A stretch of 64,000 nt of DNA from Jeotgalibaca sp. MA1X17-3 (lineage in GTDB: Bacteria > Bacillota > Bacilli > Lactobacillales > Aerococcaceae), in contig NZ_CP090983.1 in assembly GCF_021513155.1 (NCBI RefSeq), forward strand, positions 1,287,001 through 1,351,000, in the 5' to 3' direction. The notes below the pieces were generated by a model. That model ran no database searches. It worked only from the letters and a program-made list of their open reading frames with translations, and had not been told where the DNA came from. How positions within the stretch are numbered: position 1 is the first letter of the stretch; every line of letters starts with the position of its first letter. Both the position numbers and the translations under genes were made by a program. Of this stretch, positions 8,399-15,971 are shown piece by piece.

Positions 8399-9049
8399 TT
8401 AAAAGTTTAAAACTTTTCCAATGATTTTAATTTGTTCTTGTTCATAAGATATTTCTGGATATTTTTCATTTAAAGGTTTTAAAATGAAATGTTCTTCTTC
8501 AAAGTCATAAAGAACCTTCCTGCATACTATTCCAATTCTTATTACTTCTAAAATGGCTATTTCTCCATCTTTAATCGTAGGCTGTGTCCTACAAAATAAA
8601 GTGCTCCCTTTATCGATTATATCTTCCATACTGTCATCAATGATATGAAAAATAAAGTCTGCCTCTATAGGGATGCGTATGAGATTATTTTTGGGTCCAG
8701 AGTTCGTTTGATCGTTTTTAAAATATAAATTAATAATTTTATTTTGGTTTTCAAGTAATTCTTTTGCATATCGAAATATTTTTTCTTGATTATTTTTATT
8801 AAGTTTAGGATAGAGTGTCAATAGATCACTATGCTCTTTCTTTTGAGGAAAAAAATATTCAATCTTTGTTTTTAAAAATCGTGAAATTCTAAAGAGGTTT
8901 GAGACAGAAGGTTCCTTCTTTCCGTTTTCAATGGCTGCTAAATCTTCTTTTTTCACCGAAACTTCTTTAGCAAGTTCAACTTGTGAAATCCCCTGTATTT
9001 TTCTAAAAAAAACGATTCTTCTTCCTATGAATTGCGATATAAAATTCAA
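8399..9049 (-). CDS. XRE/S24-family repressor
   Basis: The 216-residue protein has an N-terminal Cro/cI helix-turn-helix (about residues 11-68, with QVELAKEVSVKKEDLAAIENG) and a C-terminal LexA/S24-like domain (about 125-216). IIDDSMED carries Ser140, the expected nucleophile, and Lys178 in CRKVLYD fits the catalytic lysine. No Ala-Gly cleavage pair stands out in the linker, so self-cleavage is uncertain. It starts at TTG 9049 behind GAGAGGA. It lies outside the direct repeat that bounds the prophage-like island, and a separate true lexA exists at 62540-63163. Targets are unknown, and it may control only itself. Confidence 0.75.
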   Translation of the reverse strand: MNFISQFIGRRIVFFRKIQGISQVELAKEVSVKKEDLAAIENGKKEPSVSNLFRISRFLKTKIEYFFPQKKEHSDLLTLYPKLNKNNQEKIFRYAKELLENQNKIINLYFKNDQTNSGPKNNLIRIPIEADFIFHIIDDSMEDIIDKGSTLFCRTQPTIKDGEIAILEVIRIGIVCRKVLYDFEEEHFILKPLNEKYPEISYEQEQIKIIGKVLNF

Positions 9050-9340
9050 AATAAAAATCCTCTCGTGTTATAAATGTAAAGACGTTTAGCTAGATCATTA
9101 ATGGATACTCCTCTTTTACTGCAACGATTTTTAACTATATCAAACGATTAGATGTTTTATCTTTATAACTGAACGTTACAATTTGTAAGCTAGAAACATA
9201 TTTAAATGTAGCTAAGATCATTGAGGAATATAGAATTGGTATATATATAACGCTTACTATGCTATTTCCATATATTAAACGATTCGCATAAAATGTCAAT
9301 GCTTATTACAAGTAAAAGAAATGTTATTCATTCCATATCC
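9050..9340. other. Upstream region of the S24 repressor with two similar sequence boxes
   Basis: No gene is visible here. ATATCAAACGATTAGATG (from 9137) and ATATTAAACGATTCGCAT (from 9272) share TAT-n-AAACGATT-n-G, about 135 bp apart. They are candidate binding sites for the adjacent regulator, but the match is short and could be chance. Confidence 0.25.
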
Positions 9341-9408
9341 ATTCCGAAGTAAAAAAAAGTTGCTAATTTAATGTTGGGTCCTCAAACCTTTATTAAGTTA
9401 GAAACTTT
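9341..9408. repeat. Left copy of the island-bounding repeat (att-like, degenerate hairpin)
   Basis: This 68-bp segment from ATTCCGAAGT to AAACTTT matches 16405-16471, with the identical block GTTGGGTCCTCAAACC and few differences elsewhere. The other copy is the terminator of tRNA-Arg. Here the hairpin arms are slightly decayed and no tRNA is present. Duplication of a tRNA-side sequence around phage-like genes suggests an old site-specific integration. Confidence 0.65.
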
Positions 9409-9496
9409 AGTAAACTTTATAATTCAAATTTATTTAGTTTTTATTATTTATTCCTTTAATCAATCTGTGTTACGAGTAGTGAAATGACTCCAGGTC

Positions 9497-9552
9497 AGAC
9501 TCTCTTCAATCCAAGTTTCTAGTACTGCCAAGTGGGGGAAGTGGGGTATGTT
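9497..9552 (+). terminator. Degenerate plus-strand hairpin at the end of the DUF4041 gene
   Basis: GCCAAGTGGGGGAAGTGGGG (9527-9546) closely resembles the right arm of the terminator at 14035-14054 (GCCAAGTAGGGGAGTGGGGT). Its left arm is poorly kept and no clear -10 precedes it, so I regard it as a decayed fourth member of the mini-transcript set in this island. Confidence 0.35.
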
Positions 9553-10836
9553 TTAAGTTAAATTTTTTAATAGTTTTTGTGTTTGTCTATATTCAAATGC
9601 TTCAGGGAATTCAGTTAACTCAACAATTAATTCTTTATGATTATCTAGAATTTTTTTAATGTTTGAAAAAGACACACGAAAATATTCTTTTCTCGAATTA
9701 ACTTGATTTACTTTATATTTTGATAAAGCATTATGAATTTCGGTTTCCAACGCAAAAGCTTGTTCACTAAACATTAATGCGTGGACGTCAAATTGAAAGG
9801 GAACCGATGCACTACTTAATTCACGGATTCTTTCTAGCGGTTCAAGACGACGTGTTACGCCAATTTTATAAATGTCTTCACCGAATGATCCAATGTTAGA
9901 AATAACATATATATAACCAGCACTAGCATGGCCTTCGCGGTAATCGATATCCTCTTCTATTTCATCTAACTCTTCTAGCTTATTTTTATACTCTTGAAGT
10001 TGCAACTTTAATTTTTTAATCTCAGAATTATCAGCTGACTCAAGGAGTTCTTTAACTTTAGCCACCATATTGCTATAGTGAGTTCTATCTTTATCTAATT
10101 GCTTACGTTTTGCTTTAATTTCAGCCTGGAGTTTCTTATCTTCGCGTTCTTTTTCCCGCTGTTCACGTAATAACTCTTTTTCCTCTTGCTTTTGTAGTTC
10201 ATATTCAGCTGCAAGATATAATTCCTGTTTTTTTAGGTAGAGATAGCCAGGTGTAATTACAATGCTGTTTCTTTTATACAGTCTGTTCAATTGATCAAAA
10301 GAGCGCTCTAATGCTACTACTTTACTTACAACGTTTGAGACAGTGATCTTTACAAGTAATGCATCAGCCTCACCATTAAATCCTCTTATCATAGCTTGTA
10401 TAAGTTGGTTCTGCATAGTTTTTCCTTGTGCAGCACTGTCATTAAGAGTCATTGAAGTAACAATATGTCCAGCTGTCTTATTTTTCACCATTTCTTTTTC
10501 CTTAGCACGTATGTTATCTAACTTTTCTTTATATTTAGTAGCATCAGAAAACTTATATCTTCTTTCATAAAAACCATAATCTTGAATATTAATATCTTCT
10601 TGAGTATTAATAATAGCATTTTCTAGCTCACGTAAAATTTTTTGTTTTTCAGCTACTTTATTCTGTAAAACGATTAATTTAGCTTCCAGTTGTTCATCTT
10701 TAGGTTTACCTATGTTTAAAACTCCAGAGACTATTTCGTTATTTTCCTTAATACCATCCATAGTATTTTCAAGTTCATTTTTAACTTCTAGAACACCTTT
10801 ATTAAGTACACTCTTGGCTTTATTTAACCAACCCAT
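9553..10836 (-). CDS. DUF4041 / GIY-YIG (T5orf172-like) domain protein
   Basis: The 427-residue protein starts GWLNKAKSVLNKG. An N-terminal helical region precedes a DUF4041-like segment around residues 90-210, then a long charged coiled coil (about 215-300, rich in E, K, R and Q). It ends with a GIY-YIG-type domain from about 308, with GYIYVISN and YKIGVTRR. Such proteins are common in temperate phages and mobile elements. The role is not established, and a nucleic-acid or anti-phage function is only plausible. The start ATG 10836 follows AAAAGGGGAAAA. It lies between the integrase remnant and the left repeat of the island. Confidence 0.75.
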   Translation of the reverse strand: MGWLNKAKSVLNKGVLEVKNELENTMDGIKENNEIVSGVLNIGKPKDEQLEAKLIVLQNKVAEKQKILRELENAIINTQEDINIQDYGFYERRYKFSDATKYKEKLDNIRAKEKEMVKNKTAGHIVTSMTLNDSAAQGKTMQNQLIQAMIRGFNGEADALLVKITVSNVVSKVVALERSFDQLNRLYKRNSIVITPGYLYLKKQELYLAAEYELQKQEEKELLREQREKEREDKKLQAEIKAKRKQLDKDRTHYSNMVAKVKELLESADNSEIKKLKLQLQEYKNKLEELDEIEEDIDYREGHASAGYIYVISNIGSFGEDIYKIGVTRRLEPLERIRELSSASVPFQFDVHALMFSEQAFALETEIHNALSKYKVNQVNSRKEYFRVSFSNIKKILDNHKELIVELTEFPEAFEYRQTQKLLKNLT

Positions 10837-10941
10837 ATTAATTTTCCCCTTTTAGATTATTTAGAAAAATAATTTCACACTATTTGATTCAATACGGTAA
10901 CCATCGGAATCTATTAAATTATTAGTACGTCAATTTTAAAA

Positions 10942-10966
10942 TTAAGCTAGACAAATCTGATTCAAG
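10942..10966. mobile_element. Remnant end of an IS30-type element
   Basis: TTAAGCTAGACAAA (10942-10955) is identical to the terminal repeat of the IS30-family element at 17191-17204 and, reversed, at 18213-18226. The next bases (GATTC) also match the transposase end of that element, after which similarity stops. Only one end is present. It cuts off the integrase pseudogene, so an IS30 copy probably inserted here and was later lost by deletion. Confidence 0.6.
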
Positions 10967-11266
10967 CTTAAACCACTAAAATGCTTATCTACTAATTTTA
11001 TTACGGTTTGATACTGTTGATCCGTGGCTTTACTAAATTTTTCAATCTTATAAGTATGGACCCAATCGCGGTAATACTCCGTAAATCGCTTTTCACCTGC
11101 ATAGATATCTAAACGGACATATAATTTCTTTTCGATTTCAGCAGCAACGACTTGCGCTTCCTTTTTTTATTTTAAATCTATTGCCGGCTTTTCTTCGGTA
11201 TTTATCTCCATCTTTGTAACTGACGATAAATTTCCATCCAGTATTTAGCTTTTCAAAACTTGCCAT
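10951..11266 (-). pseudogene. Truncated, frameshifted tyrosine-type phage integrase
   Basis: Minus-strand ATG 11266 follows TAGGAGGTAAAATC and begins MASFEKLNTGWKFIVSYKDG, the usual arm-binding N-terminus of phage integrases. A frame change in the A run near 11165 breaks it. The next frame reads EIEKKLYVRLDIYAGEKR, then FTEYYRDWVHTYK and ATDQQYQTVIKLVDKHF, which is the core-binding domain. The coding similarity ends at an IS30 end remnant, so the whole catalytic domain is missing. It is non-functional, and the island cannot excise with it. Confidence 0.72.
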
Positions 11267-11284
11267 GATTTTACCTCCTATTTA

Positions 11285-11374
11285 TGCTAAAATAGGGTAT
11301 AGAAATAGACTTATCTTAGGTTTGTTTTCGATAAACACCACTTTCGCTTTTGCCAGGGAGAGTGGTGTTTTTTT
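11285..11374 (+). ncRNA. Candidate small convergent RNA a (promoter plus terminator) facing the methylase gene
   Basis: TGCTAAAAT (11285-11293) is an extended -10 on the plus strand. About 40 bases later ACACCACTTTC and GGGAGAGTGGTGT form a hairpin followed by seven T (11333-11374), which ends at the methylase stop codon. No ORF lies between. The unit would give an RNA of roughly 75 nt antisense to the 3' end of the methylase mRNA. Similar units occur at 13976 and 14679. Confidence 0.45.
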
Positions 11375-12239
11375 ATTGAAACTCAACTTTATCAAAACTT
11401 TCTATTTTTGTGACAGAACTGTGAAATAAGTACTCAGTTTCTTTTCTAACTCTGTTTGCTGAATATCTAATTTTATATCTTAGAGCAGGATATGAACGGT
11501 ATATATTTTTAATGTTTTCTTCATAGTCATATGTGGTTATCCATTTATAGTGACTCATCATGTCAATGCATTTCCTTAATTCAATATGATTATCGTGATC
11601 AAAGAAGTTCTTATATAAATTTTTCCCTTGTTTGTAATAAGGTGGATCAAAAAAGATAAATAAGTTTTTAGGATTTTCATTTAACAAAACGTTATTAATT
11701 AAATCATTTGCTTCTAAATTATAAAGTTTGATTCTAGCTTTTTCGTTATAGATATCTCTAATTTTTTCAATTAATCCTTCTTTATTGAATCTGCAATCGA
11801 GTTTGTAAGCAGATTCTTGATTATAACCACCAATGGGACCACCACTAATAATTCCAGAACGGTTTGTTCTATTTAAAAAGAAGGTGGCGAATCCCAATTC
11901 AATAGAATATTGGTGACTATTAATAAGATTAGTATAAATTTCTTTTTGAATATGCCACTCTTCAATTGTGATTGGAATATCTCTAATCATTTTGATGAAT
12001 TGTTTGTTATCATTTAAAATTGCATTCCAGATACTATAAATGCCTAAATCTAAATCATTTATAATTATTGAATCTACTTCATTGGAAAAGAGGAGCTCCA
12101 TTCCGGCTCCGAATCCGCCCGAAAATGGCTCACAATATACAATATTTTGCATTTCATTAATTTGCAATAAGTTTTTTAGAAATTCCGAAAGCTGCGTTTT
12201 CCCACCTGGGTATCTTAATGGGGATTTTGTTACTGGCAT
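11373..12239 (-). CDS. D12-class N6-adenine DNA methyltransferase (Dam-like)
   Basis: The 288-residue enzyme has the AdoMet-binding motif EPFSGGFG (residues 37-44), an N-terminal PLRYPGGKTQL segment and the catalytic motif DPPY (198-201), the order of Dam/DpnM-type methyltransferases. It would methylate adenine, and the target sequence cannot be read from the protein. I start at ATG 12239 because AGAGGTGAT lies upstream. The GTG at 12248 falls inside that ribosome site. It follows the ATPase gene on the same strand after 35 bases, so the two probably form one unit. In prophage islands such methylases protect DNA from a nuclease or modify self DNA. Pairing with the ATPase/TOPRIM-like protein suggests a restriction-like role (inference). 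Confidence 0.82.
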   Translation of the reverse strand: MPVTKSPLRYPGGKTQLSEFLKNLLQINEMQNIVYCEPFSGGFGAGMELLFSNEVDSIIINDLDLGIYSIWNAILNDNKQFIKMIRDIPITIEEWHIQKEIYTNLINSHQYSIELGFATFFLNRTNRSGIISGGPIGGYNQESAYKLDCRFNKEGLIEKIRDIYNEKARIKLYNLEANDLINNVLLNENPKNLFIFFDPPYYKQGKNLYKNFFDHDNHIELRKCIDMMSHYKWITTYDYEENIKNIYRSYPALRYKIRYSANRVRKETEYLFHSSVTKIESFDKVEFQ

Positions 12240-12274
12240 GTTTATCACCTCTAATCAAATGTTATCAAATAAAC

Positions 12275-13957
12275 TTAATCTTGGACATAGTTATTTATCC
12301 AATCGTTAGAACTTACTCCATGAAATTCAGCTGCTTTTTTAAAGCAAATATTTAAGTTTTTAAAAAAATTATATACTTCAGAATAATTTTCAGAGTCGTT
12401 AATCCAGTCAGTAGTTACAAATCTCCAAAAGTGTATATGTTCATTAAATATTCTTTTGTTTGATTCTCTTCGCATCCCTCTGGTTGATTTTCCATCAACC
12501 TGTGATGCAGATAATCTTTCTTCAATTTCATTAATTTTATTCGAGATGTTATTCCTAAAGTGAGTTCTTGAATATCCAGTCTTGACTAGCACTTCATTAT
12601 CCCAAAATCTTGTATCTTCTGAACGGAGTAATTTTTCTGCATGTTTAAATAGCAAAGTTTCAGGAGATTCGCTGCCTGGTAAAGTAATAAGTTGATTATT
12701 AAGGTTATTTTGTGAAGACTGATCGCCATCTAGAATGTTAATCGAGCGCAAAGTCGACTTCAACAAGATAGTATCGTTAGCTATATTTTTGATAGTTTCA
12801 CTTGAAAAGTTTGCATCCACTAAATGAAAAAATTTGGAAATATTTATGTCAGTGACATTTTCGTAATGCGAAAATAATATTTTTAAAAATGACCTAGCTT
12901 CTTCGTCTTCGGTAAAAATTGGAATCAGATTATCTACGTAAGATTCCTCCTGAGTAATTTCTTTTAAGTGTCTTTCAATCTTATATATATCTGGATCTAA
13001 CATAGGTGTAACCTTAAAAATATTATCAATTAAATATATTATATTTGTTGTTGATGGAGTTTTCAACGAATGTTCTATCAATGAAAGACTATGTGATGTA
13101 AATAAGACTTGAATATGAAACTCTTTACTATATTTTGTAATGATATCAAAAAGTTTATTTTGAAAAGAAGGATGAAGTGTAGCATCGAATTCATCTATAA
13201 GTAAGATGCTTTCAACCTCTTGATTAGAGTTAATTGATTCATAGTAATATTTAAGTGAAATTAATGCAAGAATAATTATAAATAGATTATCTTCTCCGGC
13301 TGATATAGTATTTGAATCGATTCCAGTTTTATCAGTTGAAAAATCAGGCCGATTTTTTATTGCCCCCATACTAAACATTGTTATAACGTCAATGTTATAT
13401 CCTGTGAAATCAAAGTACATTTTTTGTATTTCTTCAATATACTCCTTAGGTAAGGTATTGGCTAACTTTTTTATTAACTCATCAGAATCAAACTCACCGA
13501 ACGAAAACAATCTAAATAGACCTAAATATATAATTGGTATCTTCGGTAATGAATCTCCACTATCTGGACGATATTCAGGTTTTACAGCAAATCGTCTCTT
13601 AGTCTCTGTTGAAGAGTTATGTCTTCTGAATGAGAGACTATAATCATTTAAATAAGTACAATTATATAATTCGCCAGTAACACCGTAGGCCGGATCATTG
13701 TATTCTTTGTCCCCTCTAGTCAAGCTTTCAATTTTTGGATTTGTTAATTTATTTAGTTGATTTATTACTTTTAGAGAATTTTTATCATTAACTTTCTCAT
13801 CTGTGGTAGTTAACCTCTGAAATGAGTTACTGACTATGTGAATAATAGAAGATTTACAAGTTCCATTTGAACCTGAAATAATATTTAAATACGGTGAAAA
13901 AATAAGATTAATATCCTTTAATTTTCTATAAGTATTAAATTGGATTTCTTTAATCAC
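12275..13957 (-). CDS. OLD-like AAA/ABC-type ATPase with TOPRIM-like C-terminal motifs
   Basis: This 560-residue protein has a Walker A GSNGTCKSS (29-37), an ABC-like signature ISAGEDN (218-224), Walker B ILLIDE (251-256) followed by DATLHPS, and a His switch in FTSHS (His289). After the ATPase core, IFTEDEEARSFLKIL (from 348) and ILDGDQSS (DxD at 410-412) look like the Glu and Asp motifs of a TOPRIM nuclease, as in OLD-family proteins. The TOPRIM reading is tentative. It starts at GTG 13957 with GGAGG upstream. OLD-like nucleases act in phage defence (Gabija GajA, retron effectors), and this one is paired with a DNA adenine methylase rather than a helicase or reverse transcriptase. Confidence 0.72.
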   Translation of the reverse strand: MIKEIQFNTYRKLKDINLIFSPYLNIISGSNGTCKSSIIHIVSNSFQRLTTTDEKVNDKNSLKVINQLNKLTNPKIESLTRGDKEYNDPAYGVTGELYNCTYLNDYSLSFRRHNSSTETKRRFAVKPEYRPDSGDSLPKIPIIYLGLFRLFSFGEFDSDELIKKLANTLPKEYIEEIQKMYFDFTGYNIDVITMFSMGAIKNRPDFSTDKTGIDSNTISAGEDNLFIIILALISLKYYYESINSNQEVESILLIDEFDATLHPSFQNKLFDIITKYSKEFHIQVLFTSHSLSLIEHSLKTPSTTNIIYLIDNIFKVTPMLDPDIYKIERHLKEITQEESYVDNLIPIFTEDEEARSFLKILFSHYENVTDINISKFFHLVDANFSSETIKNIANDTILLKSTLRSINILDGDQSSQNNLNNQLITLPGSESPETLLFKHAEKLLRSEDTRFWDNEVLVKTGYSRTHFRNNISNKINEIEERLSASQVDGKSTRGMRRESNKRIFNEHIHFWRFVTTDWINDSENYSEVYNFFKNLNICFKKAAEFHGVSSNDWINNYVQD

Positions 13958-13975
13958 TTTACTGCCTCCATCCTA

Positions 13976-14060
13976 TGCTATAATAGTATAAAGGCATTTT
14001 AAAAAGGGTGCCTCGCTACACCTCACTCCATACCGCCAAGTAGGGGAGTGGGGTGTTTTT
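13976..14060 (+). ncRNA. Candidate small convergent RNA b facing the lipoprotein gene
   Basis: A perfect extended -10, TGCTATAAT (13976-13984), is followed by a small hairpin (AGGCA to TGCCT, 13992-14013) and a terminator, CACCTCACTCC with GGAGTGGGGTG and five T (14019-14060). It ends two bases before the lipoprotein stop codon. The predicted RNA is about 70 nt with a 5' stem-loop and 3' terminator, the layout of antitoxin RNAs in Fst-type systems. I find no small toxin ORF opposite. Confidence 0.5.
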
Positions 14061-14062
14061 GT

Positions 14063-14659
14063 TTAATGCTCAACATCAACTGCGTAAGTCGCAATAACGT
14101 TATTTGAACCCGAAGGTACAAAATCTAATTCAATTTTATTTTGTGGCTCTTCTGTTTCGATGTAAAATTCAGAACTTCCAGACCTTCCTTGTGCAACTGG
14201 ATCTCCACCATTTTGTTGACTAATGTTTGGCAGTAGTTTTCCATTCTCGTTGAAAACTTGGAAATCATGAAGTCCGAATGACAGATTTTCTGGATAGGAA
14301 ATATTTTTATAATCAACTGAAATCAATATTAATTTATTAACATCAAAGTAATCGCCGTTCTTTATATAATCTGGAAAAGCTTCTGGGTTATCAGTGACGT
14401 TAGTAACAACAACTTCGGCAGAGACATCTTCAGACCCTTCAAAAATAAGACCAACAGGTTCATTTAGAACATATGGTAACTCTGCCATTTTCGACTCTTC
14501 CTCAGAAGTGACTTCTGACTCCAAAGATTCTGATAATTGTTCTTCTTCATTTGCTCGTTCTGATGATTCAATTGAGGAAGATCCTATATCAGCATTTTCT
14601 AATTCACCGCAACTTGCTAACAAAAAGGTACACAAACCAACAACAATAATTTTTTTCAT
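14063..14659 (-). CDS. Predicted lipoprotein (prophage cargo)
   Basis: The 198-residue protein begins KKIIVVGLCTFLLASC, a lipoprotein signal with lipobox LASC and Cys17 as the lipidation site. A Glu/Ser-rich linker (about 23-60) leads to a beta-rich C-terminal domain of the extracellular immunoglobulin-like (DUF4352-like) kind. It would be anchored outside the cytoplasmic membrane. In temperate phages of this group a lipoprotein between integrase and repressor genes often blocks superinfecting phage DNA entry, so superinfection exclusion is a reasonable guess and no more. It starts at ATG 14659 behind GGAGGAATTAAT. Confidence 0.7.
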   Translation of the reverse strand: MKKIIVVGLCTFLLASCGELENADIGSSSIESSERANEEEQLSESLESEVTSEEESKMAELPYVLNEPVGLIFEGSEDVSAEVVVTNVTDNPEAFPDYIKNGDYFDVNKLILISVDYKNISYPENLSFGLHDFQVFNENGKLLPNISQQNGGDPVAQGRSGSSEFYIETEEPQNKIELDFVPSGSNNVIATYAVDVEH

Positions 14660-14678
14660 ATTAATTCCTCCAATGAAT

Positions 14679-14756
14679 GATATAATGTTTTTATACCTTT
14701 CACTGGTAGTTAAAAATCCTACTCTGGCCGTCGAAAGCTATGGGGTGGGATTTTTT
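14679..14756 (+). ncRNA. Candidate small convergent RNA c facing the ImmA pseudogene
   Basis: The extended -10 TGATATAAT (14679-14687) is perfect. AAAATCCTACTC (14713-14724) and GGGTGGGATTTT (14743-14754) then form a terminator with a T run. The unit ends on the stop codon of the ImmA frame (14755-14757). There is no ORF inside. It matches units a and b in size, orientation and position relative to the minus-strand genes. Confidence 0.45.
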
Positions 14757-15105
14757 ATATATTTCCATACTTAACATCTAAAGCCATCTTAATCTTAAAC
14801 TCTTCTATTAGTTGTGTGTAGTTATATATTCCGTCATTTTCGGCAATGATTCTATTAATGGACTAATTCAACGCTTCTTGCTCCATTTTTAGGTGGGGGA
14901 CCTTCATTTTGTATAAAATTGAATACTCAGAATGAAACTTAAAGTGAGCCAATTCATGAATCAAAACCTCTTTTGCTTTTTCCTCACTCAAATATTGATT
15001 GATAAAAATCATGTTCATCTCTACTAATGAATAACCATCTTTTTTTAATTCCACAAATTGTACATCTATTCCGAGTTCCTTAACCTCTGACAAGACACGC
15101 TGCAT
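14755..15105 (-). pseudogene. ImmA/IrrE-type metallopeptidase with an internal stop
   Basis: From ATG 15105 the frame reads 80 codons and includes LIHELAHFKFHSEYS, the HExxH zinc motif of ImmA/IrrE peptidases. It is broken by TAG at 14863-14865. The same frame continues with INRIIAENDGIYNYTQLIEEF to a natural stop at 14755, giving 116 codons in total. ImmA proteases cleave phage repressors to induce element excision. The partner repressor upstream is also broken. The truncated product keeps the HExxH motif, but its C-terminal half is lost. Confidence 0.75.
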
Positions 15106-15116
15106 TAACTCACCTT

Positions 15117-15466
15117 CTATTCAATTCCGTATTTTCCTTTCAAAAACGCCAAGATTGCTTCTCTCTCATGTTAATTATTTTGTTCTCATCGAAACTCATG
15201 GCGTTATCAACCATTTTAGCTAAATCCGTTTCCGTGTAAGTAGTTTTTTCTCAGCCTACTAAGAAGTCTAATCTTACTCCAATGTAATCTGCAGCTTTAC
15301 TAAGATTTTTGATAGTAGGATTTTGTTTCTACCATTTATATATTGCATTTTTGCTAAAGCCTAGCTCAGTAGCAATAGTCTTTAAATTTTCCCTTTGTTC
15401 ATCAGCAAGGAACTTTGTTTATTCAAATATTGTTATATCAATATTTTTTCGAACAAATAAATATAC
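15117..15466 (-). pseudogene. cI/Cro-like XRE phage repressor with three in-frame stops
   Basis: The minus strand reads YLFVRKNIDITIFE, stop TAA, TKFLADEQRENL then KTIATELGFSKNAIYKW, stop TAG, KQNPTIKNLSKAADYIG then VRLDFLVG, stop TGA, EKTTYTETDLAKMVDNAMSF. The final residues (REAILAFLKGKYGIE) need a one-base frame change near the end. Apart from these defects it aligns as a typical short prophage repressor with the N-terminal XRE domain. No start codon is clear near 15466. It lies directly upstream of immA, the usual lysogeny order. Confidence 0.72.
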
Positions 15467-15725
15467 AAAATATTATCATTGGTTGACGAACGCACTTTTT
15501 GTGTTTTTATTCACAATTTAGTCTGTTATCAAAAAATATAGTTTATAACACCTTATCAAATATTTAGATACATCGATAAGCGGATATTTTATAAGTTTAT
15601 TTGCTATACCTAAACATTATCCTGTTAAATAATAGAAGTCAATAGGTTTTATACGTTTAGCTAACTTTTTTAAAATAAGAAATGAGAATTAGAAATTATG
15701 CCTGAATTTTTTTAATCATTTGTAA

Positions 15726-15880
15726 GAAAGAAATATCTCACAAAAACACTCGGGTCTATTCACTAATGAAAACCCACAATATCTTAACGAAGTATTAAAC
15801 GGAAAAAAACTGGACCAAAGCTGACTATTGTTAGGATGCTAGAGATCAAATGGGGAGGGTGTTATGAATATCATACTTGC
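15726..15880 (+). pseudogene. Cro-like regulator remnant
   Basis: On the plus strand, opposite to the repressor, the frame reads LFTNENPQYLNEVLNGKK. After a one-base shift in the A7 run 15803-15809 it continues TGPKLTIVRMLEIKWGG. This resembles the C-terminal part of small phage Cro-type regulators that end in GKKxGP. The start and N-terminal half are missing. A divergent cro is expected at this place in a lysogeny switch. Confidence 0.4.
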
Positions 15881-15971
15881 TATTAAAAAAGTTAAAGAAA
15901 AGCAAAGAGGAATAACAAGGGCATATCTTTGCATTTCAACTATTAAAAACAATATAAAATATTGGCAGTAA
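15864..15971 (+). CDS. Possible 35-residue phage-like peptide
   Basis: ATG 15864 has a good ribosome site (GGGGAGGG) and opens a short frame starting MNIILAIKKVKEKQRGITR. This resembles the N-termini of short early phage proteins, but the frame ends after 35 codons. It overlaps the tail of the Cro-like remnant. It may be a truncated gene rather than a functional peptide. Confidence 0.3.
   Translation: MNIILAIKKVKEKQRGITRAYLCISTIKNNIKYWQ

Noticed and set aside
8399..9049. S24-domain protein as the lexA of this genome
   Set aside because: A complete LexA with cleavage pair and nearby SOS box is at 62540-63163; this one has a Cro/cI-type DNA-binding domain.
13976..14060. Complete Fst-type toxin-antitoxin locus
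   Set aside because: The RNA layout is similar, but I found no short hydrophobic toxin ORF on the opposite strand.
15309..15521. A 70-residue plus-strand ORF
   Set aside because: It is the antisense shadow of the broken cI-like repressor.
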